From positions 10,028,094 through 10,092,093 of the forward strand of contig NC_033631.1 in the NCBI RefSeq assembly GCF_001540865.1: a stretch of DNA of 64,000 nucleotides. Reading direction: 5' to 3'. The notes under the pieces are model-generated. The model did no database searches and was not told where the DNA came from. It was given only the letters and a program-made list of their open reading frames with translations. Position numbers and translations under genes: made by a program. Of the stretch, positions 35,116 to 46,864 are shown in pieces. Source of the stretch: Ananas comosus. Its lineage: Eukaryota; Streptophyta; Magnoliopsida; Poales; Bromeliaceae. Each line of letters starts with the position of its first letter. Position 1 is the first letter of the stretch.

Positions 35116-35795
35116 AATAGTTTTCTACAAGAAAGAAATAACACCCTAAAGTCATATGCTTTTATCTTCTTTATTTCTAGATTTTCATATTTATTAAAGA
35201 AAAAAAAAATTAATACATATTTTAACAACAGAACCCATACTACATCCCAGTATTAAAAACATAAAATTTTCCGGTTACTCCCTTGAGAATAAGAAAGCAT
35301 GATTAGAATTTTTTTTTTTCCCCTTCACCAACAAATTCTAATGCAATATGCGAGATTACAAAAGAATATCTACGCAATTGATGCAAACCACTGATTATGT
35401 AAACAACAGCAGTATGGATAATAACTTTTTAATTTTCATTCACGCACCAACTGTGCGAATTTCGTAAAGAACTGCTGCAATGAAAATCAATCAAATGCAG
35501 ATACAAATTCTTCCAACACTCTGCATTCTTTCAGCCTACAAATCGTCTTAAGGTGGAAATGAAATAGCTCAACAACAATATGGTGGAATTGAAATAGCTC
35601 CACAACAATATAATTTTGTTTACATCCATACTCCTTAACAGATATCCTTTCCAATTACTTGTGGTGGAATTAAAATGCAATCAGCCGCTTGCTATTTCCA
35701 TGTATTCTCGCAATTTACACAAAAACTCGAGCAGAATCATCCTACCGCATAATTTTTCTTTCCACCTTTCGATATTGTATCTTTGGGCTTTTCCA

Positions 35796-38437
35796 TTAGT
35801 AATAGCCAACGCTCCTCAGATCACCTTGTTCTAATTGTGCAGGATTTGTATCGCTGCCAAGAAAGACGAGACGGCCTGCGTATAAAATTGACAAAAGCAT
35901 GGATCTGATTCACAGGTTTCATTTCTAACAATCACATACAGCTGTCATGCAAGAAGATTATCTACGAGTGGATCAGTATGTTACTCAATTTTCAACCCAT
36001 CAGAGGCCGACTAAACTAACCCGAATTACTCAATGTGCTACCACTGCGAGGCACTAAAGAAGTACCCGGAAGATACATGTATTATGGATTAATGGCTTTA
36101 AACCAGACATTTAAATTGACAATCAAGTCTTGTCAAGATTAAGACAACACCTAATCACCCTCTAAGACAAAACATATAATAATAATTGCGAGTAAATGAA
36201 TGATGTATACGGTCAACTTTCTAGCCCTTGAATTACTACTATTCTACCAACCAGCACTAAACCCAAGGCATCCAAGGGCTAAAAAATAGAATGTAAACAC
36301 CATTTCTTTACTATAAAAAGTATTTAACAAGTGACTGGAATCAGAAGCGATCCGACGACTTCATGCCAGGTATCCCTAGGGACACCTATGGATTAGGGTA
36401 TCAAGGGCCAAAGCCTCCTAATCAAAAGTGGTACCTTATAGACAGGTACAAGAAACCAAAAGACAACGCTCTGAGAAAACTATTACAATATTATTATCAA
36501 AACAGAAGGATAAGCCCCTCACAATTTGACATTTGTTCTTCAGATCCTCTGCAAAAATCCTCTGCCTTGTAGTCTTACGACATACTAAAAAAGCCTATCT
36601 CATATGAGTTCATGAATGGAACAGGAAAGAATATATAAAAAGCAGTGGGACATAGCGCATTATAGATAGAGATCACTATGATAACATTAACAAATTGAGC
36701 AGCAGGGAGAGCCCATGGAGGGAACATACCATCTCCGCGAATAGCAATTTCCCTTATGCGCCTAACTAGTCCAGTAATTGGATCGCTGAACACTTTGGTC
36801 TCCAAGTTACCTTCCAAATAAAGAACAGATCTGTCGAACAACAAACAAAAGAGTATAATTATATGTAGAACTGCCTTCCAAATAGAATGAACTATAACTC
36901 ATAAGTCATAACTACAATTTAATTGGCATCGACTGCAATCTCAGCTATAGAAAGTAAGAGCAGAACTTTTATCTTAATCAGCTGAAAGCAAAATCGGCCT
37001 CTGGACGCATAATTTTTTAATCCAAAGAAAAGATTTTTAATCAAGAGCTGATTCACTAGTACCTTAGATGGAACATTATCCATCTGGTTAAACTATTAAG
37101 AAGTTCATGAATGCCAAAGGTGGCATATAAGAGGTAGATCGAACATATGCAAATTTCAACAAATATTTCAACCAGTCCAAACTTGATGCTAACTTGGAAA
37201 TTCATGCAGAGTGGCCCTATAAACTACTTAAGACCTCACAAATAAGCCACTCACTAGACTTAACAGCTAATATTTGGCTCTAACTTTTTCCAGATCTCAA
37301 CAGTTGATATTTGTGTAAGTTGAAGATTCGAAGCACCCCTGAGGAAAAACCAAGTCTTTAAATCATCAATGGGCAACCAAAATTATGAAATTATTTGGCA
37401 CAGTTGGATATCTACAGTATCCGTTGGAGTTCAGCAACTAGATGTAATTTTCATCATTCTAGAGGAGACGTTCCAAAGCAAATGCCTTTCCTTACAAGTT
37501 CGCTATTATTGAAACTCCGTGTTATATGATACCGCACCCTACATCATTGCTTTTTTCTTGTTCAAAACTCAACTAGGGTTGACAACAAACCAATCTAATT
37601 TTATAGCATCGGAGGGAGGAAGATTGGAACCGCTTGGCACTTTTCCGGCCGTTCAAAGCATAAAATTGGGTGCTTTTGGAAATGCATTGCCAAATTAGGC
37701 CTAAAAGTAGCCTATTGTGCATCTCCTAATAGAAATACCCATTTATAACAAAACAGGACTGAATAAAGATTGGATTAGCTTCTGATCCATTCTCATTACA
37801 AAGGAGCTCAAATGAGAACAATATCAAATCAGCGACAAGTAAGAACAGGAGATGAGGTGACTCACCCGGGTTTGACGTGCCTGAGGGCGAGTTCGCCGAG
37901 GCGATCGGGGTACACGCTGACGCGGTGCCACTGCACGGAGCATCGCTCGGCGTAGTCCCTCGGCTCCTCGTGATCGAGGGGCCGGCGATTGTTCCGGATC
38001 CCTCCGGTCCCCAGCGAGAAGAGCACCACCGCGCGCCCGCTCTTCAGCCGCTTCTGCACCGGCTGCTGCCCCACCTTCCCCACCATGATCGCCTACACCG
38101 AACAACCCATCCATCACTACAATCCACAGCGCACGAGAAGGAAATGGAAATCTAGGGTTTTGGGAGGTGGGAGACGAACCTTGTAGACGCCCTGATCGAG
38201 ACCGTTCTCGAGAGGGCGTTGGAAGGGAACGCGTTGCTGCTGCGGCGAAGAGGAGGAGTAGGAGGAAGAAGAAGAAGAGGATGGATCAGGATCGGATTGG
38301 GGTTTGGGCGAGTCGGGGTCGGATTCGTCGCCGATGAGGGAGGAGGAGGAGGAGAAGCTTCGGCGAGAGGAGGAGAGGAGTCGGGGGGAGAGGAGGAGAC
38401 GCCTTGTGAGAGAGGACGAGAACGACGAAGCCGCCAT
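35796..38437 (-). CDS. Mitochondrial single-stranded DNA-binding protein (mtSSB)
   Basis: Four exons on the minus strand (38437-38180, 38092-37866, 36830-36730, 35875-35796) splice in frame to 221 residues. Residues 1-35 are rich in Ser, Arg and Leu with almost no acidic residues, typical of a mitochondrial transit peptide; a Ser/Pro-rich spacer follows. The SSB OB-fold starts at about residue 86 (YKAIMVGKVGQQPV) and contains LFSLGTGGIRNNRRPL and CSVQWHRVSVYPDRLG, where W141 and H142 match conserved SSB positions. The last exon encodes GRLVFLG and ends DLRSVGYY. The family coats single-stranded DNA during organellar replication and repair. The long third intron (36729-35876) holds no other gene. 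Confidence 0.93.
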
Positions 38438-39144
38438 TAGAGGGGGCTTTGGAGGTGCTATTCGTCGGCCGCGTTCTCCTACGCTTAAACCCTCGATAAA
38501 ACCCTAATATTGCGAGCGTCGACTATCGTAAAAAGCCCCTGATAGGCCCGATCGTGGACCGGCTCATGCTAGGTCGGACCAACCTGGTGTAATTAATATT
38601 TAATCTGAACCTGGCCCAGCCAGTGAGAGGGAGCATTGTAGTTGGCCCAAGCCCGGACTACCACAGGCCGAAGGACTGTAAAACATATATGTTTAGGGAA
38701 TTTGTTGGTTTTAAAATAGCGGTCGTCTCTAAAAGCTTACGCAATCTTTCATGTTCTCCACCGCATCCACACCACCCTTCATATGGTATGCGATACACCA
38801 TGTGGGGATCTGACATATCGAATTCATTGCTAGATTCGATGACACTACAGTGGCAGAGGAGGATCGAGGCAGAAGTAGAAAATTGTCTGTTCGACTACCA
38901 TAGAGAGGTGCAGCGAAGAGAAGGTTAGATGAGATGCATCAAGTAAGTCAACATCTCTATAAACAGTGTGATTTTTGTATTTATATTACCCTCCTTGGTC
39001 ATGTACCCCTTATCAAGTGAAGTTTTTTTTTTTTGTTTTTTTGGTTATGCTCTCTTCTCATCAAAATTCTTATCAGTCATGTATGAGACTTAAGGGGTCT
39101 CCTAAGATTCAAATTTGGAACAAAACTATTGAAGAATAGTTTTA
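38438..39144. other. Intergenic DNA between two minus-strand genes
   Basis: This is the upstream region of mtSSB (telobox listed separately) and then unassigned DNA. A frame at 38623-38928 has no recognisable domain. Confidence 0.4.
38499..38507. promoter_or_regulatory. Telobox-like motif upstream of mtSSB
   Basis: AAACCCTAA lies about 62-70 bp upstream of the mtSSB start codon. Teloboxes are frequent near the transcription start of plant replication and ribosomal-protein genes. Motif match only. Confidence 0.45.
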
Positions 39145-39158
39145 ATATTTGATATTCA

Positions 39159-39223
39159 TACGCTCAATTTATTTTACTTAATGAATGAAGCAGATAACTC
39201 GCTATCTATTTTTCAAAAAAAAT
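39159..39223 (+). mobile_element. 65-bp insertion consisting only of a LINE 3' tail
   Basis: The sequence reads ATTTATTTTACTTAATGAAT, GAAGCAGATAACTCGCTATC and TTTTTC plus oligo-A, the extreme 3' end of the LINE at 22411. A perfect 14-bp target duplication, ATATTTGATATTCA (39145-39158 and 39224-39237), flanks it. It is a retroposition event that aborted almost at once. Confidence 0.85.
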
Positions 39224-39465
39224 ATATTTGATATTCAAAATATTCGCCACGGAGTTGAAATAGATTTATGTGTACGATTTCTTCTCAACATGCACCCGAC
39301 AGGAAAAGATCCTGGCACATTTTTTTCAACATTACATTTAATTGCCTCGAAAATTATTGTATTATTATTATTATAGGCTTGTCACATTTCTAGATCGTGT
39401 ACACTATTTGGACCGACTATTATTATATTATATTATATTATATTATTGCGAAAACACGAACTCGC

Positions 39466-42238
39466 TCATTTGCAGGTAGCCACCAGAACCCTCCTGGGCG
39501 GCAAAGACGGCCTCCTCCCATGAAGAGTAGCTAAGTTATCCAGAAACAGAATGTCGCCCTTCTCCCACTTGAATTGGATGCTCTCGTCCTCGATGATCTC
39601 GCCGCACCTCTTCACGACATCCGCGGGGATCTCCGACCCGTCGGCCATCGTGGCGGAGCTGATCGCCTTGCCGTGCATTCCGACCAGCGTGTTGAACCAC
39701 ATCCGCCGTCCCTTCCTCTTTGGGAACACGCGGGTCAGCGGCCGGGGGCCCAAAATGGTCGTTGCCCCGCCGTTCGGGAGCCACTCCACTTCCATGCCTA
39801 AGGCCTTGGCCCTGCAATTTGAATTTTGGTATCACAAACACTTGCTCCAATTTAATTCAAATTAATATTTACTATCAGTAAATTTTTGAGTTGATGTAAA
39901 AAAAAATAAATATGGCCCACAAAATCTAATTTGGCACCAAAACGAACTTTTTGGGCAATATGGCTAGTAGATCTTTTCTCCACGAAGCCCCAATATGGTA
40001 CTTGAACTTGAGACCCCCCTCTCAAACCGCACCTGATACCTTACCACTACTAGAATAGTAGTAATTTAGTGCATCACAGCATTAATTAAAAAAAATTTAT
40101 ATAATTCTAGTTCTTGATTTATTTAACATCTTAACAGACTGACATCTAATAATGTGAGAGAGTTTGAGTGGTTAATCTATGGCAGATACACTAAGGGCCT
40201 GTTTGTTTTGGTGTAAGTGGAGTGATGGAACTCAAGTTCCATCACTTCCGTTATTTGTTTTTGGTGTAAGTGAAAAATATAATGTAACTCAAGTTACGTT
40301 AGAGCTCCTCTTCACTTACTCTCGACTTCCGGCTCTAAAGTACCGAACTCGACTTCCACCACACTCAACCTTCTCTAAACAATTTATTAAACAGTAAAAC
40401 ATAAACTCTACTTTCTTTATAATGGGTTAGAATTACCTTATTTATAATAAATTAAGATTATCTTTAAATAATAATAAAAAATTTAATTATATAATAGGTT
40501 AAATTTTATAGTGATAAATTTATTACTATATTTAGGAGATAATGGGATCCACTTACTTACATCAAAACAAACAACGGAACTCAAAAAATTAATTTTACCA
40601 GCACCAAGTTACATCAAAACAAACAGCAGAAATAATTGAATTTAACTTTCAGTGGTACGAGTTACGTCAAAACAAACAACAGAAAAATAATCACACTTCA
40701 GGGAAACTCAAACACCACTACACTTGATTTACGTTGAATCTACAAATTCGTCAATCCAAACGCCCCCTAAGACTAACGATTAGATTTAAAATTTTAAGGT
40801 GATGGTTAGGATCCGACGAATTATTGTGCTATAGTAGGCTGGATCGGTATAGTTGATTTGAAAATCGATATATCAATCAAAAATATAAGATGAGTCTCAC
40901 ATCACATTGGACTGATGAGAACGTTATGATCTAAAATAAAGAAAATACGTGACACCTTAATAGTCTCGAATCAGATAATATCAAAAAATGCGAGAGACTT
41001 ACCTTCTCTCAGCTTCGAGCTTGTCGGAGGTGCCGAACGCGTCCTCCCAGCCTCTTCCCCTCATGGAAGAAGTGTCGTTCTTGCTGACGGCCGTGAAGGT
41101 ATACCTGAGCCCCTTCTCCTCCATCTCCTCCACAATCTCCGGGAACTCCTCGAGCATGCGCTCTGTGACCCGAAAGCTCGGCACAAACGGCGTCTCGCCG
41201 CCCTCCGGCGGTGGCACTTCGCAGAAGAGTATCACCTGGGTGGGGAATTCCTTGATCTACATGCCAAAATGTTTAAGATTATCTAGAACCTACTTGGAGC
41301 AGATGAGTATCACTTAGATGCTCATAATTATGTTAATCTCTAGCTATTTTATAATTTATTAAATAATTTATTCGAACAACCAAATATATAATACCTTCTT
41401 TCTTTTGTACTATTTACATAAATATGAGGCCTGCAAACTAAACAAATTTAGGCACGAGGCTAAAGTCTGATATATCAGATAATAAAATAATAAAATCCCC
41501 CACAAAATTAAAAGCCAAGGAGGTGTCACTTCATGGATCGAGAGAAGATATTTTTTATACAATTTAATTTTAGTTTCCAATCATGTATACTTGTAAGTTG
41601 TAACCGAGCTAGTGGAGTTTAGTACTAGGCTTCAATTGTTCTGATCCTCTCTCTTTGTCTTTTTTGTAGGCTACATTTCCATTTGGGCGAAGGAAAAAAA
41701 AAAAAAAAAAAAAGGAAAAAAACTTGGTGAAGCATTTTCCAATGGAAAAGGCACTTGTCATTTTGTAAAGCATTTAGTGCTTTAATTTTATTATTTGTGT
41801 TTAGAATGCCAAGTGACTTTTACGCTCTAAGCTCTAGATTTTTTGTTGTAGCTTTTTGCCTGTATCACTCACCAGAACCATCTCATGGTGGTAGTAAATG
41901 AACTCCGAGAGCGGGCCCTCGTTCGCGGTCCACACCCGCTTGTAAACGTGCGTGCGCGGCGCGGGGCCGACGTACCGGATGTCGTCCCATCCGAGCGCCT
42001 CCACGACGTCGTTGAACCCCTCGGCGTCGCGCACGTCGAATCCCCGCAGCAGCACGGCGCTGTTTCTCAGCAGCTTCTCCTCGAACCACGCCTTGTTTTC
42101 CTTCAAACTCGCCACAAGCGTGCCCAAGCTGCGTTGATCATCTTGCTGGGGGTGCAGCACTAAAGGGATTTGTTCCCCATCCACTGTTTTTTGGCCCTTG
42201 CACTCTCCCATCATGAAGTTATTGTTCAAAATCTCCAT
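39466..42238 (-). CDS. TauD/TfdA-type Fe(II)/2-oxoglutarate dioxygenase (clavaminate synthase-like)
   Basis: Three exons on the minus strand (42238-41873, 41256-41003, 39811-39466) join in frame to 321 residues, close to the roughly 330 of Arabidopsis At3g21360, whose structure is solved but whose substrate is unknown. The N-terminal part carries SAVLLRGFDV. The iron facial triad is visible as His117 and Glu119 in YYHHEM and His304 in ATLHGRR. Arg313/Arg314 (RRVLV) is the likely 2-oxoglutarate anchor. Other family landmarks are VILFCEVPPPEGGETPF and GDILFLDNLATLHG. No targeting peptide is evident, so it is probably cytosolic. The reaction should be an oxidative hydroxylation or desaturation of an unidentified small molecule. 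Intron 2 carries a MITE (40194-40770). The start gives MEILNN and fits the nearby TATA box. Confidence 0.92.
40194..40770. mobile_element. MITE inside intron 2 of the dioxygenase gene
   Basis: The ends are inverted: AGGGCCTGTTTGTTTTGG at the left, and AGGGGGCGTTTGGATTGACG when the right end is read in reverse. Sub-terminal motifs recur (GTAACTCAAGTTACGTTA; AACAAACAACAGAA). It is non-coding and AT-rich in the middle. End sequences of this GGG(C/G)NGTTTG type are common in plant hAT and PIF MITEs. I could not fix the target duplication, so the superfamily is uncertain. Confidence 0.65.
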
Positions 42239-42308
42239 CTCTCTAGTTTTTTTACTTTATCCCTCTCTTTTGCACTCCTTGTGTGGATGGAGAGGTGATG
42301 GGGTCTCA

Positions 42309-42316
42309 TATTTATA
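42309..42316 (-). promoter_or_regulatory. TATA box of the dioxygenase gene
   Basis: TATAAATA on the minus strand (within CATATAAATATGAG) lies about 70 bp upstream of the start codon at 42238. That spacing would leave a leader of roughly 40 nt. Confidence 0.6.
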
Positions 42317-42583
42317 TGTGAATTAATTAGAGATTATTGATATTGTCGAGAAATTATCGCTTAGAGAAATTAACATAGTCGCCTTCTCACAAAGAGACCA
42401 TCTAATAAAATAAAATAAGAATCAAAAGTTGGACCTCATTTAATTATCTCACCACTTATTTCATTTGCATTATAGTTTGAGTTTTGCTAGCCTATTCATA
42501 TTATATTTTAGTAATTTCTTTTGAAGAAGTGACAAGCGGTTGTGATTTAGCATGTAATATTTATTTTGTAATTGTATTATTCG

Positions 42584-43098
42584 CACTACAACAAAAACGG
42601 TTTATAGCGACACTTTTAAATATAGGTATATGTCAAAAAAATACTGCTAGCTAAAATTACCGACATTTTTAAAAAGTGTTGCTATATGTGGGGTCGCTAG
42701 ATATATAGTGACAGTTAAAGAGTGTCGCTATAACCTAAAAGAGTGCTACTAATTTACCAACACTTATTTAAATATTTAGCAACCGCCGAAACTCTATCTC
42801 GTTGGCTGCGGTGGCGGAGGAGAATGACAGGAAAGGCTCTTCGTCTAGAATTTCAGTGGATTGAGTGAAGAGAGAAGAAAAGATGGTAATTAATTTTTCT
42901 TTTTTTTTTCTTTTCTGTTTGTAATCGGGCCAAATAGACTGGGTGTGGTGGGTTGAGTAGAGTAATCTTTTATTTTTGGTTGGATTGAGCTTTATATTTA
43001 GACATTAGTAGATATTTTTTTTAAGTTTTAGTATAAATGGGACACTTACTCAAAAGTGTCCCAAACATGTGTCCCTATAATCTAATTCTGTTGTAGTG
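42584..43098. mobile_element. CACTA-type MITE
   Basis: The element is 515 bp, begins CACTACAACAAAAACGG and ends CTGTTGTAGTG, the canonical CACTA inverted ends. Sub-terminal repeats of the GCGACAC / GTGTCGC type occur near the left end and GTGTCCC repeats near the right. Adjacent trinucleotides TCG and TCA are consistent with a mutated 3-bp target duplication. There is no transposase. It lies about 345 bp upstream of the dioxygenase start codon. Confidence 0.88.
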
Positions 43099-45469
43099 TC
43101 ATCTAATAATTATAGATTGTGATCTACTGCACATAAAAATAAGTCGTGAATTATTATTTGATATTTAATTAGTCGGCTATAATAATATTAGTAAGTCCAA
43201 TTACAAATTATGACGGACGATTCATTATTTACATTATAAACACAATTGGGACCGCCACGCTTGCTTTATTAATAATAATTTATATTAATACTTTATTCAA
43301 AATTTATATTTAAGATAAATCTATACAACTATATTAATCCGCAATGTTTAAGATGACATGGCGCTTCCACCTTAGTTTAGGGCTTTTCTATTTTTTTTTT
43401 CTTCTTTCAGTTATACTCTTTTTGCCCCCTCATCTACCCCATATAATTTAACTCCCTACAATTATTAAATTATTAATTAATTTTTTAGCTTCTTTCAATT
43501 ATACACTTTGAATTCCTATCACTAACATATCTGCCGTGACGCTTCGTCTTCCTACTCAATAAATGAATAGATTTGAAATGGAAAAAGAAGTGAGAAAACG
43601 GGAGTAGTAGTGATAGGGGAAGCTCATGAGGGGGATTAAATGGGGTTGTGGGTTTTGATCCTTTTGGTCTCCAATCCTCCAGTTTCTTAAAAATTCTATT
43701 TTGAAAACGTTTGGAGAGAGAGATAAGAGGAAGGAGTGCAAAAAAAGAGAGACAAAAGCTTCTTCAATGCCATTTTTGTTAGTGGGAGTGGAAAAGATGG
43801 CCGATAATTGTTATTTCTTCAATAATGTGATTTCAACTTCTTCTTCTTTTTGGTTCTGTTTAATTTTTTGTTTGATGAATTCTAATTTTTTATATCTAAA
43901 TATTCATATACCCATTTTATATTATGTTGTTTCAAAAATATTTGATTTTGATCTTTGTATACTCCTATTTTTATTCCTTCTCTGGATTGTTGGCTATGTT
44001 AAGTATACATTGTTTTCTTTTCTAGATCTTTTTGACTTCAATATTCATATTAGGTATGATTTGGATTTTGTTTTCTTTGTATCATTTTGTGTATTTAGGC
44101 CCCGAGCTGATGCACGCACTTTCCCCTTCCAGTCTTCCACTGCCGTTGAACGGGCCGTCATCGCCATAGCCAGAGGTGTCGTCGGGCCGGTCCTCGTGGT
44201 CACCGGTGAAGGAGCTTTGGTGGGTGTGGTGTACAAGGGTGCGGGAAGCGAAGCAGCGGATCGATTGACAGCGACGGAAAAGGTCGACGAGGCGAAAGCG
44301 CTGAGGAAGTAGTGGCGGCCGAGGATCTTGTGAATGGATGATGTGGCGGACCAAGTTCACAAAAATATAATATCTTGTTATCGTCGCAGGATTTGGAAGT
44401 TTCCAAACCTCCAGAGGCGGGCAGAGAGAGAGATTCCTTCGTGTCCTGTTTCTTGTTATATCTAGCCTGCTGACACGTGTCTCGATGGCTTGGATAAAAG
44501 ATTCAATCTCTTTTAATTAAAACGTACTAAGGGAATCCATTTGGATATTAATTTATAATTATTTTTATAAACATAATTAAAGTTTTATTTAATAATTACG
44601 GTTTAGTACAATTTGATGCTAAGTGTCTCGATTTGAATCCCTGCTTATGTGTTTAATGTGTTTCGCACCTGCATCTCTTAGATAAGAGGTTTGGGCGCAT
44701 TTGGTAAAAAAAAAATTATACCGCAGCTAACTACACGAGCTCTGTACGTACAACAAAGCTCGATTTCTGTGCTCGTTCCGAAGTTGTGAATTCGTGCCTT
44801 ACACAAACTCACCATCCTGTGAGACAGATTAATTCACGCTTATGAACCGTTTAGGTCCTTTTATGGTAAGTAGAGCTCCGCAATTTTGTCCAAGCACCGG
44901 CAAACTCTAGTTACGAAAACTATTTTCGGTCCCAACTTCTAACAAAAGTACAATACAAAAACGTCCTTTCTGGAGCAGGAGTCAAGGAGCTAGGTTGCCA
45001 TCTTACTAACAAAATTTTTTTTAAAAAAAAGAGGGTGAAAAAAAAATATCAAAGCATTGATTAGAACTTTGGCATAGATACACTGCTAAAGTTTGTAACT
45101 ACTATTACTTAGTAAACATAGTCGATGTAATAATTAATTATTATCTTTTTAACCGAGTACGGTGGAATTCCTAAGAGCAGGCCATGCAAGTTAAAAGCTG
45201 TGAACAATGATAGGTGGTTTGGTATTCTTTTCTTCTTTTCTTTTTCTTTATTTATTTATTTATTTAATTTAATTTTTTTTGTTAGAGGGGGTTAGGTATT
45301 CAGGTGAAGTTCTCTCCTCTTTTTCTCCTTTTTTTTGTTTTTTGGTTTTTACAATATTTTATCTTAAGAGCTACAATTATATTAAGAGAAGTAGCATCTA
45401 TAGATCTTGAGCGTTTTGTTATGTTATAGTACTTTATACATATTGAGCATTTGAATAATGTGAATAAAA
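43099..45469. other. Intergenic DNA with a GC-rich island
   Basis: AT-rich except for 44095-44340, which is clearly GC-richer. Frames across the island have no domain I recognise and do not continue into flanking DNA, so it may be a captured or decayed exon. No gene is called. Confidence 0.4.
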
Positions 45470-45483
45470 TAAATGACCCATAA

Positions 45484-45633
45484 CCAACCGTCCCTAGCGC
45501 AAGTGGCAAAAGGACTTGATGGTTGGTACCCGAGACCTAAGTTCGAATCCTAGTTGATTCACATTTCCAGCTAAGTTTATTTCTAAATGAAATAAACGAA
45601 GCGGATAGTATGCTACCTTTCTCTCAAAAAAAT
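45484..45633 (+). mobile_element. tRNA-derived SINE, full-length copy
   Basis: Same family: box A (TAGCGCAAGTGGCAAAAGG), box B (GTTCGAATCC, about 45543-45552), body TTCACATTTCCAGCTAAGTT and AAATAAACGAAGCGGATAGT, tail TATGCTACCTTTCTCTC plus a short oligo-A. A perfect 14-bp target duplication, TAAATGACCCATAA, flanks it (45470-45483 and 45634-45647), so the insertion is fairly young. Confidence 0.95.
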
Positions 45634-45899
45634 TAAATGACCCATAATTAATATTTTGTTCAAAAAAAAAAGGTTAGATTAAATCTCTTTTTATATTATC
45701 ACATCAGTAAAATTACTGGTATCCTAGTAGTAAGACATCAAATAGATTTGAAATGTTCTCAAATTTGAGTTCTAGGGGTACTAAATTCGATAGGATTACA
45801 GAAGAACAAGTTTTCAATTTTCAAAAATAAAAAAAATCTCTTTTTATATTTGTGATGCCCAATAGTCCCGTATCGAATGAAAATGGATTATGACCGAAT

Positions 45900-46859
45900 T
45901 GTGAAACAATCATTGTACCCTAAGGTATCGTTTGGTTCGGGGATAAGAAAAAAGTGGCTATTCTAGGAATAGGTATAAATTGAGGTATAAGCGAGGATTA
46001 GATCAATTTTGTGTTTGGATGAAAATTCGGTTATTCCTGGAATAAAAAAAATAGCGTTTGGTTAGGTAAGATGGAATACGAAAGATAATGGATTTTGTAA
46101 ATAAAAAATAATGATATTATCCACTTATTATATTTGAATTAATTTTAAAATTTAAATCTTTATATTTAAATTTTTAAATTTTTAAGTNGTGGTGGGAACA
46201 ATTAATAAAAATAATTTATTATAATAAATTTATAAATTTTTTAAAAATTCTACTTAAATTTTAATTTAATAAAAAGAATTTATTATAATATTTAAATATA
46301 ATTTATTATAAATTTTATTATAATATTTAAATATAAATAATATGTATTAATATAGTACAATTAATAATTTTATAATAAAAATAATGTATTATAATATATA
46401 ACATATTATATTTATATAATTTAGTTTAATTCAATTTATAAGTTTAATTAAGTTTGAAATTAAGCATTGGAATAGCACTATTCCACCAAAATGGTGGAAT
46501 AGCAAATCCCTTGCTATTCCGGAATAACCAAAAATAGCAAGGTTTGACCGGGATAAAATATCCCGGCCAAATTTCACCCCGTTTGGCGGAATAGCGGGGA
46601 TAACTTTCGTTATTCCCGCTTATCCCGCAATCCAAACGGGGCCTTAAAAGCTTAAAGTGTTAGAGAACGGTATTTAAATATTTTTATATTTAACACTCTT
46701 CCTCACCTGGGCTTGAATTAAATGGGAGGAAATTAATATGCTAGGAGCCTGGCGTGACTTGAACTCAGGATCTCCTGCTCTGATACCATGTGAAACAATC
46801 GTGTACTTTAAAAGGTTAAGTTGTTAGAGAACAGTGTTTAAACATTTTTATAGTTAACA
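45900..46859 (-). mobile_element. Ultra-short LTR retrotransposon (TRIM) interrupted by a MITE
   Basis: The right LTR (46789-46859, 71 bp) begins TGTGAAACAATC and ends TTAACA. The left LTR is split: 45900-45923 and 46647-46695, about 73 bp once the nested MITE (45924-46643) is ignored. The internal region is about 93 bp. Read on the minus strand it starts with TGGTATCAGAGCAGG, a primer-binding site for initiator-Met tRNA, and ends with the purine tract AGGTGAGGAAGAG. A perfect 5-bp target duplication, CGAAT, flanks the element (45895-45899 and 46860-46864). Without the MITE the element is only about 237 bp and non-coding. Confidence 0.85.
45924..46643. mobile_element. MITE nested in the TRIM left LTR
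   Basis: The inverted ends read GGTATCGTTTGGTTCGGGGAT at the left and GGCCCCGTTTGGATTGCGGGAT when the right end is reversed. Repeats based on GGAATA and TATTCC extend inward, and the centre is extremely AT-rich. TAA at the left and TTA at the right suggest a 3-bp PIF/Harbinger-like duplication that has mutated. Comparison with the uninterrupted right LTR shows the insertion point. An undetermined base lies at 46188. Confidence 0.8.
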
Positions 46860-46864
46860 CGAAT

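Larger units (their letters stand above)
33363..35795. other. AT-rich intergenic DNA
   Basis: This holds a second LINE/SINE-like tail scrap (GAAGCAAGTAGCATACTAC, about 33389-33412), long T runs near 34125-34146 and AT microsatellites. A stretch at about 34528-34880 (GGTCCTTTTGGTTTAACG and later A/T-rich repeats) may be a MITE, but I could not pair its ends. No gene. Confidence 0.45.

Noticed and set aside
43701..44312. 203-codon frame
   Set aside because: The N-terminal two thirds is AT-driven Phe/Leu/Ile-rich sequence and the rest falls in an unrecognised GC island; no domain or splice support.
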